A stretch of DNA of 64,000 nt from JBFLYC01 sp040756735 (GTDB lineage Bacteria > Bacillota > DSM-16504 > Desulfitibacterales > Desulfitibacteraceae): the NCBI GenBank assembly GCA_040756735.1, contig JBFLYC010000001.1:1-64000 (forward strand). The letters are read 5' to 3'. This document shows positions 53,758 through 61,026 of this stretch, one piece after another (positions within the stretch are counted from its first letter, which is position 1; every line of letters begins with the position of its first letter). The notes under the pieces are model-generated. The model saw only the letters and a list, made by a program, of their open reading frames with translations, did not search any database and was not told the origin of the DNA. Both the position numbers and the translations under genes were made by a program.

Positions 53758-54689
53758 TCTCCTGTCCTGCAAGAATCTAAAATATCTTTTGCCCCAGAGC
53801 AGATCATTCTTTCTGCCAAGCGAACACCTAAATCAGTATATTCTCTTATTTTGCCAATAATTTGGTCCTTAATCAGTTTTGCGCCATCTATACTTGCAAC
53901 CACTGCTTCCAAAACAATACTATCACCAGATGTTTTACCATAGGCCCCAATGGGGATTTGGCATCCACCTTCAAGATGTGCAAGTAATGACCTTTCAGCT
54001 AATATTCCATATGCTGATGGATCATGGTGCAAGCCACGAATTACATTCTGTACAAACCCATCATCATGGCGAATTTCTATACCTAAAGAACCTTGTCCAA
54101 CTGCAGGTAATAATATTTGAAAAGGGATTATTTCTGAAATTACGGACTGCCACCCCATTCTGATTAGTCCAGCTGCAGCTAGAATTATCGCATCAAAGTC
54201 ATGAGTTTCTAGCTTAGAAAGCCTGGTATCCAGGTTGCCTCGTAGATCTGCTATAAACAAATCACTGCGATAGTAAAGCAGTTGGGCTCTACGCCGTAAA
54301 CTCCCGGTTCCAACCTTAGCGCCAGGGGGTAAGGTTGCTAACGTATATCCTTTGTTTGATATTAGTACATCTTGCGGGTTTTCTCTTTCAGTAATGCACC
54401 CTATAATTAATCCATCTGGAAGCTTTGTGGGCAAGTCTTTCATACTATGAACCGCTAAATCAATTTCTCCCTGTAATAAGGCTATTTCCAATTCCTTTGT
54501 AAATAACCCCTTATCTCCTATTTTTGATAAGGCAACATCATTGATTATATCACCCTTTGTTTTAATATACTTAATTGAAAAATCAATTTCAGGGTTGAGT
54601 CTTTTTAATCTGTTCAATATCTCCTTGGTTTGACAAACAGCCAGTTGACTGTCTCTTGTCCCCAATACAATTTGTTTCCGCAAAATCAT
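53754..54689 (-). CDS. hemC: Hydroxymethylbilane synthase (porphobilinogen deaminase)
   Basis: Polymerises four porphobilinogens to hydroxymethylbilane. The 311 residues start MILRKQIVLGTRDSQLAVCQ and have the dipyrromethane-anchoring Cys in HLEGGCQIPIGAYG, plus LAVHSMKDLPTKLP and GTGSLRRRAQL. The frame extends to 54785, but GGAG lies just before the ATG at 54689 and homologues start there. This start is 101 bases inside the end of hemA, an unusually long overlap in a different frame. The stop overlaps the start of the cobA/hemD fusion. Confidence 0.93.
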   Translation of the reverse strand: MILRKQIVLGTRDSQLAVCQTKEILNRLKRLNPEIDFSIKYIKTKGDIINDVALSKIGDKGLFTKELEIALLQGEIDLAVHSMKDLPTKLPDGLIIGCITERENPQDVLISNKGYTLATLPPGAKVGTGSLRRRAQLLYYRSDLFIADLRGNLDTRLSKLETHDFDAIILAAAGLIRMGWQSVISEIIPFQILLPAVGQGSLGIEIRHDDGFVQNVIRGLHHDPSAYGILAERSLLAHLEGGCQIPIGAYGKTSGDSIVLEAVVASIDGAKLIKDQIIGKIREYTDLGVRLAERMICSGAKDILDSCRTGE

Positions 54690-55983
54690 CACCAACTCCA
54701 TACTTTGGTTTCTGTCCAATGATTTCCAGGTTAAATAGATTTTGGCATATCTCTGAATATAGATGTCCTTGTTGTGTCGCTGCATATTTTTTTAAATTCA
54801 CAATAGGTTCATGAAGAAGCTGCTTGACAATTGAATTAGCCATTGTACCGATAATTTTTTCTTCTCTGGCAGATAAATTCCCTAGTCTATTTTTTGCCCT
54901 TTCCATTTCACGGTATTTAATCTCTTCAGCCTTTTTTTGCAGGGCTCTGATAGTGGGAACTACAAAAAGGCTGCTTATCCATTTTAAAAAACCCTCTAAT
55001 TCCTCTTCTATTATTTCTTCTGCAGCAAGAGCTTTTATTTTTCTTTCTTCTAAATTCTTATCTACTACATTTTGAAGTTCATCTATATCATACAGATTGA
55101 CACCCTTAATTTCCCCAACTAATGGATTTACATCTCTGGGAACAGCAATATCGATAATAAGCAGCGGATTATTGTTACGCCTCTCCATGACCATTGCTAC
55201 ATCAGAAGGGCTGATTATATGATGTCTTGCTGAGGTAGCGCTAATTAGAATATCTGCCTTTACCATATATTCAAAGAGTTCATCGAAACGGACAGCTTTG
55301 CCTGCAAACTCTTCAGCCATTACTTTTGCTCTTTCGTATGACCTGTTTGAAACCATAATCGTAGATACGCCATTAGCCATGAGATGTCTAGCCGTTAAGT
55401 GACTCATCTCCCCTGCACCTAAAACCAAGACAGTTTTGTCTGATAAATTATCAAAGATTTGCTTTGCTAACTCAACAGCCACATAACTAATCGAGACAGC
55501 ATTATGGTCTATCAATGTCTCAGTCCTTACTCTTTTTCCAACAAATATTGCCTTTTGGAACAAGGAATTCAAAATGCCATTGCCTGTTTTATGAAGGGCT
55601 GCTACTTCATAAGCTTCTTTCACTTGTCCTAATACTTGAGTTTCTCCTAATACCATTGAATCTAATCCTGATGAGACTTTAAATAAATGCCTAATACCAT
55701 CATAAAGGGTTTTAACGTATAAATATTGCCTTAAATCATTTTTATCAAAATTACAATGATTTGCAATAAAATCCTTAATTACGGCCAATCCCTTTTCTAC
55801 ATCATTAACAGTAGCATAAATTTCTGTTCTATTGCAAGTAACAAGAATTACACAACCCTCGATACCCTCTTTATTTGCAAGTTCTTTTAGTGCACTAGGA
55901 AGCTGGGATTTTGTAAATGCAATTTTTTCTCTTATTTCTACAGGAGCTGTTCTATAATTAAGCCCGACTATTAAGATGAACAT
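54589..55983 (-). CDS. hemA: Glutamyl-tRNA reductase
   Basis: Reduces glutamyl-tRNA to glutamate-1-semialdehyde with NADPH, the first committed step of the C5 route. The 464 residues begin MFILIVGLNYRTAPVEIREK. Seen are VTCNRTEIYA with the catalytic Cys, SGLDSMVLGETQVLGQVKEA, the NADPH motif VLVLGAGEMSHLTARHL (about 188-204) and the dimerisation helix KIIGTMANSIVKQLLHEP. The C-terminal 35 residues are extra and read through the start of hemC. AAAGGAG lies 11 bases before the ATG; the start is 13 bases inside the sirC gene. Confidence 0.94.
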   Translation of the reverse strand: MFILIVGLNYRTAPVEIREKIAFTKSQLPSALKELANKEGIEGCVILVTCNRTEIYATVNDVEKGLAVIKDFIANHCNFDKNDLRQYLYVKTLYDGIRHLFKVSSGLDSMVLGETQVLGQVKEAYEVAALHKTGNGILNSLFQKAIFVGKRVRTETLIDHNAVSISYVAVELAKQIFDNLSDKTVLVLGAGEMSHLTARHLMANGVSTIMVSNRSYERAKVMAEEFAGKAVRFDELFEYMVKADILISATSARHHIISPSDVAMVMERRNNNPLLIIDIAVPRDVNPLVGEIKGVNLYDIDELQNVVDKNLEERKIKALAAEEIIEEELEGFLKWISSLFVVPTIRALQKKAEEIKYREMERAKNRLGNLSAREEKIIGTMANSIVKQLLHEPIVNLKKYAATQQGHLYSEICQNLFNLEIIGQKPKYGVGDDFAETNCIGDKRQSTGCLSNQGDIEQIKKTQP

Positions 55984-56612
55984 GTGTCAATCCACTCCTT
56001 TAACCGGCCATCCTCTTCCATGCTTATTAAATCATACAGGTCAAAGTCAAGCAATTTAATAAGTATTTCTCTCCTTTTTAATGGATTTTTAATATCGTTT
56101 AGAATCTTTTGCCTTGCTGAACCAAGTATCTTTAAATATCGTTCATATTCATCACCGTATTGAATGGAGAGATCCTGTTTAATTTTTGACGCCAGGGCTG
56201 GGCTCTGTCCTTTTGTAGAAATGGCAATGGAGAGGTCCCCTCGACGTAAAACAGACGGGACGAAAAAGCTGCACTTTGCTGGGTCATCTACCACATTTAC
56301 CAGGGTATTATTCTGGTGACAAATTTGCGAAACTTGGGAATTAATAGTTTCACTGTCTGTGGCACAAATGACTAAAAAAACATCCTTAAGATCTTCATCT
56401 TTAAAAGGGCGATGAAGCAATTGAACTATACCTTTTTCTCCCAAATCAAGAAAAGTATCACAAAAACATGAACTCACAGCTTTGACAACGGCACCGCACT
56501 CAATTAAAGAAAGGGTCTTTCGTGCTGCAACCTTACCGCCACCTACAACCAGGCAGAGACGGTTTTCGATAATTAGATTAACAGTATATAAGTTTGGCAT
56601 TTGCATCACCAT
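55971..56612 (-). CDS. Precorrin-2 dehydrogenase/sirohydrochlorin ferrochelatase-type protein
   Basis: The 213 residues belong to the Met8/CysG N-terminal family (SirC/YlnF), which oxidises precorrin-2 to sirohydrochlorin with NAD and may chelate metal. It has the NAD motif LVVGGGKVAARKTLSLIE (about 20-37), FLVICATDSETINSQVSQ, VNVVDDPAKCSFFVPSVLRR and STKGQSPALASKIKQD. It opens the tetrapyrrole operon in front of hemA, with which it overlaps. With the CobA domain it gives the route from uroporphyrinogen III to sirohydrochlorin. No good ribosome-binding site is visible, and an internal ATG (codon 3 or 5) is possible. Confidence 0.9.
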   Translation of the reverse strand: MVMQMPNLYTVNLIIENRLCLVVGGGKVAARKTLSLIECGAVVKAVSSCFCDTFLDLGEKGIVQLLHRPFKDEDLKDVFLVICATDSETINSQVSQICHQNNTLVNVVDDPAKCSFFVPSVLRRGDLSIAISTKGQSPALASKIKQDLSIQYGDEYERYLKILGSARQKILNDIKNPLKRREILIKLLDFDLYDLISMEEDGRLKEWIDTCSS

Positions 56613-56684
56613 ATTAAAAAGATTTTGTGTTAGTATTTTTAAAACCTATCTCAACTATCCTAACTGAAGCCGAATATTTTTTCA

Positions 56685-57653
56685 TTAAAATGTTCTGTCA
56701 TAGATGAAATCTGCCATTAATTCAAGTGAATTCCTGCATCTGTGAGGGGGTAATTTTGATAACTGTTTTTTAGCCTTATTTACATAATTTCTGGCTATTG
56801 CAAATGCATACTCAATGCCCCCTGTGTCTTTAATAAGCAAAATAGCTTCTTTAACTTCGGTATTGGTTTTCTCTTTGGACTGTAATAGCTTTGCCAACTT
56901 GCTCGAGTTTCCTTGTTGCTGTAGTGCATATATTGCAGGTAATGTAATAATACCCTGTCTTAGGTCACTGCCAACAGGTTTGCCCAACTTTGCTTCATCT
57001 GCAATCATATCTAATATGTCATCTATAATTTGAAAGGCCATGCCGAGGCAGTGTCCATATTTTACTAAAGCCTTTATTAGTTTTTCTGGAGCATTGACTG
57101 CAACTGCTCCTAAATGGCAACTAGCTGCAATTAACATGGCGGTTTTTCTTTTTATTTTGTAAAAATAGTCTTTTATGGTCTGATTGATATCAAAAGCAGT
57201 TGCTAATTGGATGATTTCACCTTGACACATTTGTACACTCACCTGAGCAAGAAATGTAGGAATTCTTTTATCTTCATACTGAGATATCAGAGATAACGCT
57301 TTACTTAATAAATAATCGCCTGTGTGTAAAGATATTCTGTTACCCCACTTCGCCTTAACTGTGGGAATACCTCTTCTTGTCAGTGAAGCATCTACAACAT
57401 CATCATGTACAAGGGTAGCCATATGAACCATTTCTAAAGCCACTGCAAGTGGAAGAAGCTTGTCTAAAGAATAATCATGAAACTTTCCAGATAGTAATGT
57501 AAAGGCAGGACGGATTCTCTTTCCTCCTGCAAATAATAGATGAGTGCTGGTTTCTGTTAATAGTGGGTTTGGCGTTTGTACATATTTTTCAATTTCTTTT
57601 TCTACTATATATAAATCTCCACGAATTTCTTCAAAAAAATCTAAATTAAACAA
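56685..57653 (-). CDS. Polyprenyl (heptaprenyl-type) diphosphate synthase
   Basis: Elongates isoprenoid chains, probably for the menaquinone side chain. The 322 residues include GGKRIRPAFTLLSGKF, the first Asp-rich motif VHDDVVDASLTRRG (about 86-99) and the second, IIDDILDMIADE (about 212-223). The start codon is TTG with a weak GGTG site. A hepS partner for a two-subunit heptaprenyl enzyme is not in the window. Its position next to quinone-linked sdhCAB genes fits quinone synthesis. Confidence 0.9.
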   Translation of the reverse strand: MFNLDFFEEIRGDLYIVEKEIEKYVQTPNPLLTETSTHLLFAGGKRIRPAFTLLSGKFHDYSLDKLLPLAVALEMVHMATLVHDDVVDASLTRRGIPTVKAKWGNRISLHTGDYLLSKALSLISQYEDKRIPTFLAQVSVQMCQGEIIQLATAFDINQTIKDYFYKIKRKTAMLIAASCHLGAVAVNAPEKLIKALVKYGHCLGMAFQIIDDILDMIADEAKLGKPVGSDLRQGIITLPAIYALQQQGNSSKLAKLLQSKEKTNTEVKEAILLIKDTGGIEYAFAIARNYVNKAKKQLSKLPPHRCRNSLELMADFIYDRTF

Positions 57654-57733
57654 TACTATTTCACCGTCCGGATAGGAACTGATCTTTACTAAAATAGTTT
57701 ACCATATAATTCATCATCCAACAAAGTCTTTAT

Positions 57734-57765
57734 AAAAATAGCACCTTTTAAAAGGTGCTATTTTT
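57734..57765 (-). terminator. Intrinsic terminator overlapping the sdhB stop codon
   Basis: A perfect 32-base palindrome (aaaaatagcacctttt and its complement) includes the last bases and the stop codon of sdhB and continues into a T-rich tail on the minus strand. Confidence 0.85.
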
Positions 57766-58504
57766 TAAACCATTTGTCTAATGAATGAAGTATAGATTCT
57801 CTGTTTAATTTTGCTATTGATGTAGTCAAAGGAATTTCCTTGGGACATACCTGGACACAATTTTGCGAATTACCGCAATCTGCTAATCCACCTCTTTCCA
57901 TTAATGCTTCAAGCCGCTTTCCTCTATTATATTTACCCAGGGGAAGGTCATTAAAAAGTCTGACTTGATTTAAAGCAGCGGGACCAATAAATGGCGACTT
58001 GTGATTTACATTAGGACATGCTTCCAAGCAGCATCCGCATGACATACATAATGAAAGTTTATATGCTTCCATTCTTTTATCTTCTTCAAAACGCGGACCT
58101 GGACCCAGGTCAAAGGATCCATCAATCTCTGTCCATGCTTTTACTTTTTTGAATCCCTCCAGAATTGACAATCGATCAACCATAAGGTCTCTTATTACAG
58201 GAAACTTACTTAGAGGTTCTAAAATGATAGGTTGTTTTAAAGTGTCAACCAGAGCAGAACATGCCTGCATGGGTTTACCATTGATGATCATACTGCAAGC
58301 ACCGCAAACTTCTTCTAAGCAATTGCATTCCCAAGTTACTGGTGATGTTTTCTCTCCTTTAAGGTTAATCGGGTTTTTGCGAATTTCCATTAAAAGCGCT
58401 ACAACATTCATATTTGGTTTATATTGAACTGTGAATTCCTCAAAATAGCTCTGAGTATCTGGTTTTTGTTGTCTACGAATCTTCAGGTGAACAAGCTGAG
58501 CCAT
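57758..58504 (-). CDS. sdhB: Succinate dehydrogenase/fumarate reductase iron-sulfur subunit
   Basis: Electron-transfer subunit of 248 residues linking flavin to quinone. The N-terminal [2Fe-2S] domain has CNCLEEVCGACSM and a later C (QACSAL). The C-terminal part has LCMSCGCCLEACPN for one cluster and CGNSQNCVQVCPKEIP for the other, the three-cluster set of complex II. GGGGGGT precedes the ATG; it is two bases after sdhA. The order C-A-B and a single cytochrome subunit match the Bacillus-type enzyme. Confidence 0.95.
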   Translation of the reverse strand: MAQLVHLKIRRQQKPDTQSYFEEFTVQYKPNMNVVALLMEIRKNPINLKGEKTSPVTWECNCLEEVCGACSMIINGKPMQACSALVDTLKQPIILEPLSKFPVIRDLMVDRLSILEGFKKVKAWTEIDGSFDLGPGPRFEEDKRMEAYKLSLCMSCGCCLEACPNVNHKSPFIGPAALNQVRLFNDLPLGKYNRGKRLEALMERGGLADCGNSQNCVQVCPKEIPLTTSIAKLNRESILHSLDKWFKK

Positions 58505-58506
58505 GT

Positions 58507-60261
58507 TTATTTACCCCCCTTGTCAACATCATACCGTCTTTGGACAGGTTTGATTAAAGAAGTATCTATTTCTTCATACCTAAAGACTGGACCATTAGAG
58601 GAATAACTGGCTATGGTTGTTTTTAGCCAATCTTCGTCATTTCGTTCGGGGTAATCTTCCTTGAAATGCGATCCTCTGCTTTCATTTCTATTTAGAGCGC
58701 CAACAGCAATTACTTCTGCCAACTCCAACATATTAGCTAAATCACGTACCCAAAAAACAATATGATTACCCCACTGAGAGATATCTAAAACATTGGTATT
58801 TTTATATCTTTCTTTTAATTCTTTGATTTGGCTAACTGCCAATTGGAGTTTAGCATTGGTTCTAATTACTCCAACATTGGTACTCATTACTTCTCCCATT
58901 TCTTCATGGAGCAAGAATGGATTTTCTTTTCCATTCATGCTGCAAATTCTTTCATGTATTTCAATTTGACGTTGTTTTTCACTTTCAAAGGTCTTTGAGG
59001 GTAGTTCCTTGGAAGTCTTTGATGCCCCTTTAATATATTCAAATATTTTGGGTCCTGCGACTGTACCACTGTAAATGGCAGACAATAAAGAGTTTGCACC
59101 CAATCTATTGGCTCCATGATACATGTAATCACATTCTCCAGCAGCAAAAAGTCCTGGAATTGAGGTCATGTGGTTCCAATCTACATATATACCTCCCATA
59201 AAATAGTGAGGTGCAGGAAAAATTTTCATTGGTGTTTTGCAGGGGTCCTCCCCGCTAAATTTTCGGTAGATTTCCAAAATGCCGCCGAGCCTATTTTCAA
59301 GGAATTCAGGATCTTTGTGTGTTAAGTCTAAGTAAACCTGGTTCTTGCCATCTATACCCAAACCCATTTCAACACAAACTTTATAAATAGCTCGAGATGC
59401 TATGTCTCTGGGAACAAGATTGCCATATGCTGGAAACCATTCTTCTAAAAAATACCATGGTTTGCCATCTCTTAATGTCCAAATTCTTCCTCCTTCACCC
59501 CTGGAAGCTTCAGACATTAGGCGATATTTATCATCACCAAGCATGGCAGTTGGGTGAAATTGGACAAATTCACCATTGGCATATTCAACACCTTGTTGAA
59601 AGACAGCACCCGCTGCACTTCCGGTACAAATTGTTGAATTAGTTGATTTTCCATAAATCATACCTGCTCCACCTGTTGCCAGGCAAACAGCATCAGCTGT
59701 AAAACATTGAATTTGCATATCCTTCATATTTTGAGCCGTAATACCGCGACAAGTACCTGTTTCATCAATTATTGCAGAAAGAAACTGCCACCCTTCATAT
59801 TTTGTGACCAGTCCTTTGTCCTCATATCTTCTTACTTGTGAATCCAATCCATAGAGAAGTTGTTGACCTGAAGTAGCGCCTGCAAATACCGTTCTTTTCT
59901 TTTTTACTCCACCAAAAAGCCTTAAATCTAAAAGCCCTTCCTGGGTTCTGCTAAATACAACACCCATTCTTTCCATTGCATAGATAAGACCAGGAGCATT
60001 GTCGCACATTTGCTTTACTGGAGGCTGATTAGCTAAAAAATCCCCCCCGTAAATTGTATCATAGAAGTGTTCCCAAGTAGAATCATCTTCACCCTTTGTA
60101 TTTAATGCAGCATTGATTCCTCCTTGCGCACATAATGAATGGGATCTTCTGACATGACAAATGGAAAATAAGTCTACTGGAATACCTTTTTCGGCAAGTT
60201 TAAGCGTAGTCATAAGGCCTGCTAGGCCACCACCTACAACTATTACCTTTTGATTTGACAT
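58507..60261 (-). CDS. sdhA: Succinate dehydrogenase/fumarate reductase flavoprotein subunit
   Basis: Catalytic subunit of 584 residues that interconverts succinate and fumarate on covalently bound FAD. The FAD motif is VVGGGLAGL (8-16), the FAD-linking His is His41 in RSHSLCAQGG, and the substrate/acid region includes HPTAMLGDDKYRLMSEASRGEGG with the catalytic Arg region, then GLFAAGECDYMYHGANRLG. AAAGGAGTG precedes the ATG. The direction of catalysis cannot be read from sequence; in an anaerobe with a CO2-fixing pathway, fumarate reduction or succinate oxidation are both possible. Confidence 0.95.
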   Translation of the reverse strand: MSNQKVIVVGGGLAGLMTTLKLAEKGIPVDLFSICHVRRSHSLCAQGGINAALNTKGEDDSTWEHFYDTIYGGDFLANQPPVKQMCDNAPGLIYAMERMGVVFSRTQEGLLDLRLFGGVKKKRTVFAGATSGQQLLYGLDSQVRRYEDKGLVTKYEGWQFLSAIIDETGTCRGITAQNMKDMQIQCFTADAVCLATGGAGMIYGKSTNSTICTGSAAGAVFQQGVEYANGEFVQFHPTAMLGDDKYRLMSEASRGEGGRIWTLRDGKPWYFLEEWFPAYGNLVPRDIASRAIYKVCVEMGLGIDGKNQVYLDLTHKDPEFLENRLGGILEIYRKFSGEDPCKTPMKIFPAPHYFMGGIYVDWNHMTSIPGLFAAGECDYMYHGANRLGANSLLSAIYSGTVAGPKIFEYIKGASKTSKELPSKTFESEKQRQIEIHERICSMNGKENPFLLHEEMGEVMSTNVGVIRTNAKLQLAVSQIKELKERYKNTNVLDISQWGNHIVFWVRDLANMLELAEVIAVGALNRNESRGSHFKEDYPERNDEDWLKTTIASYSSNGPVFRYEEIDTSLIKPVQRRYDVDKGGK

Positions 60262-60277
60262 AAATCTCTCACTCCTT

Positions 60278-60901
60278 TTACGTAAATGCCAGGAGAGAAC
60301 CTAATCCCACCAGAGTCATAATGATAAAAATAGCAAACCCCATTCTAGCAGCCCATTTCTGTGAATGTGGGCCGATAGTGATGCCCCAGCTTATTAATAG
60401 AGTAGTTAGACCGTTCCCAAAATGGTACATACTAGCAACTACTCCTACAACATAAAACCAAAAAACTATTGGGTTGGCAAAGTGGGCGCTCACAGCCTGG
60501 TAATTTATCTCAAAACCATAGATTACATGACCAATTCTTAGTGCCCACACATGATAAGCTACAAAAACAAATGTTATAATAGCTGTGATTCTTTGAAGAT
60601 AAAAGGCCCAATTTCTATAATAATTGTAGTTTAAGACGTTGTTTTTTGCCAGATATACAATGTAAATGCCAAAGAGACCATGAAATATTAAAGGAATCAC
60701 TATCAACACCATTTCGAGTAATATTAGCGCAGGGAGGCTTTGAAGCATTGCAACAGCCTGATTATAAGATTCAGGTCCATACCTTGCCATAGCATTAACA
60801 GTCATATGCTCAATTAGAAATAGACCCAAGGGAAATACACCTGAAATTGAATGTAATCTGCGCAATAAATACTCTTGCTTTATCCAATTCAAAAAACTCA
60901 C
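60278..60901 (-). CDS. sdhC: Succinate dehydrogenase cytochrome b558-type subunit
   Basis: Membrane anchor of 207 residues with five hydrophobic segments, binding two haems and quinone. Compared with the Bacillus subtilis subunit the four axial His ligands are present as His32, His74, His117 and His160. The chain keeps RRLHSISGVFPLGLFLIEH and AYHVWALRIG. The frame starts at a GTG touching its AAGGGG site; a TTG three codons in (60892) has better spacing and may be the true start. First gene of the sdhCAB operon. Confidence 0.92.
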   Translation of the reverse strand: MSFLNWIKQEYLLRRLHSISGVFPLGLFLIEHMTVNAMARYGPESYNQAVAMLQSLPALILLEMVLIVIPLIFHGLFGIYIVYLAKNNVLNYNYYRNWAFYLQRITAIITFVFVAYHVWALRIGHVIYGFEINYQAVSAHFANPIVFWFYVVGVVASMYHFGNGLTTLLISWGITIGPHSQKWAARMGFAIFIIMTLVGLGSLLAFT

Positions 60902-60974
60902 CCCTTTATAATGCTGTTCTTAACATAATTTTAGAAGTTCTTTAAAAAACCTTGAAATCCTTTTTAAAAAAGTA

Positions 60975-61012
60975 AAAAAATTAAAAAGCGATGAGATAAA
61001 AATCTCACCGCT
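60975..61012 (-). terminator. Intrinsic terminator after the Ig-like repeat protein gene
   Basis: An 11-base-pair stem with one G-U pair (60987-60997 with 61002-61012) is followed by a T-rich stretch on the minus strand, separating this gene from sdhC. Confidence 0.8.
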
Positions 61013-61026
61013 AGTATTTTATGCAT

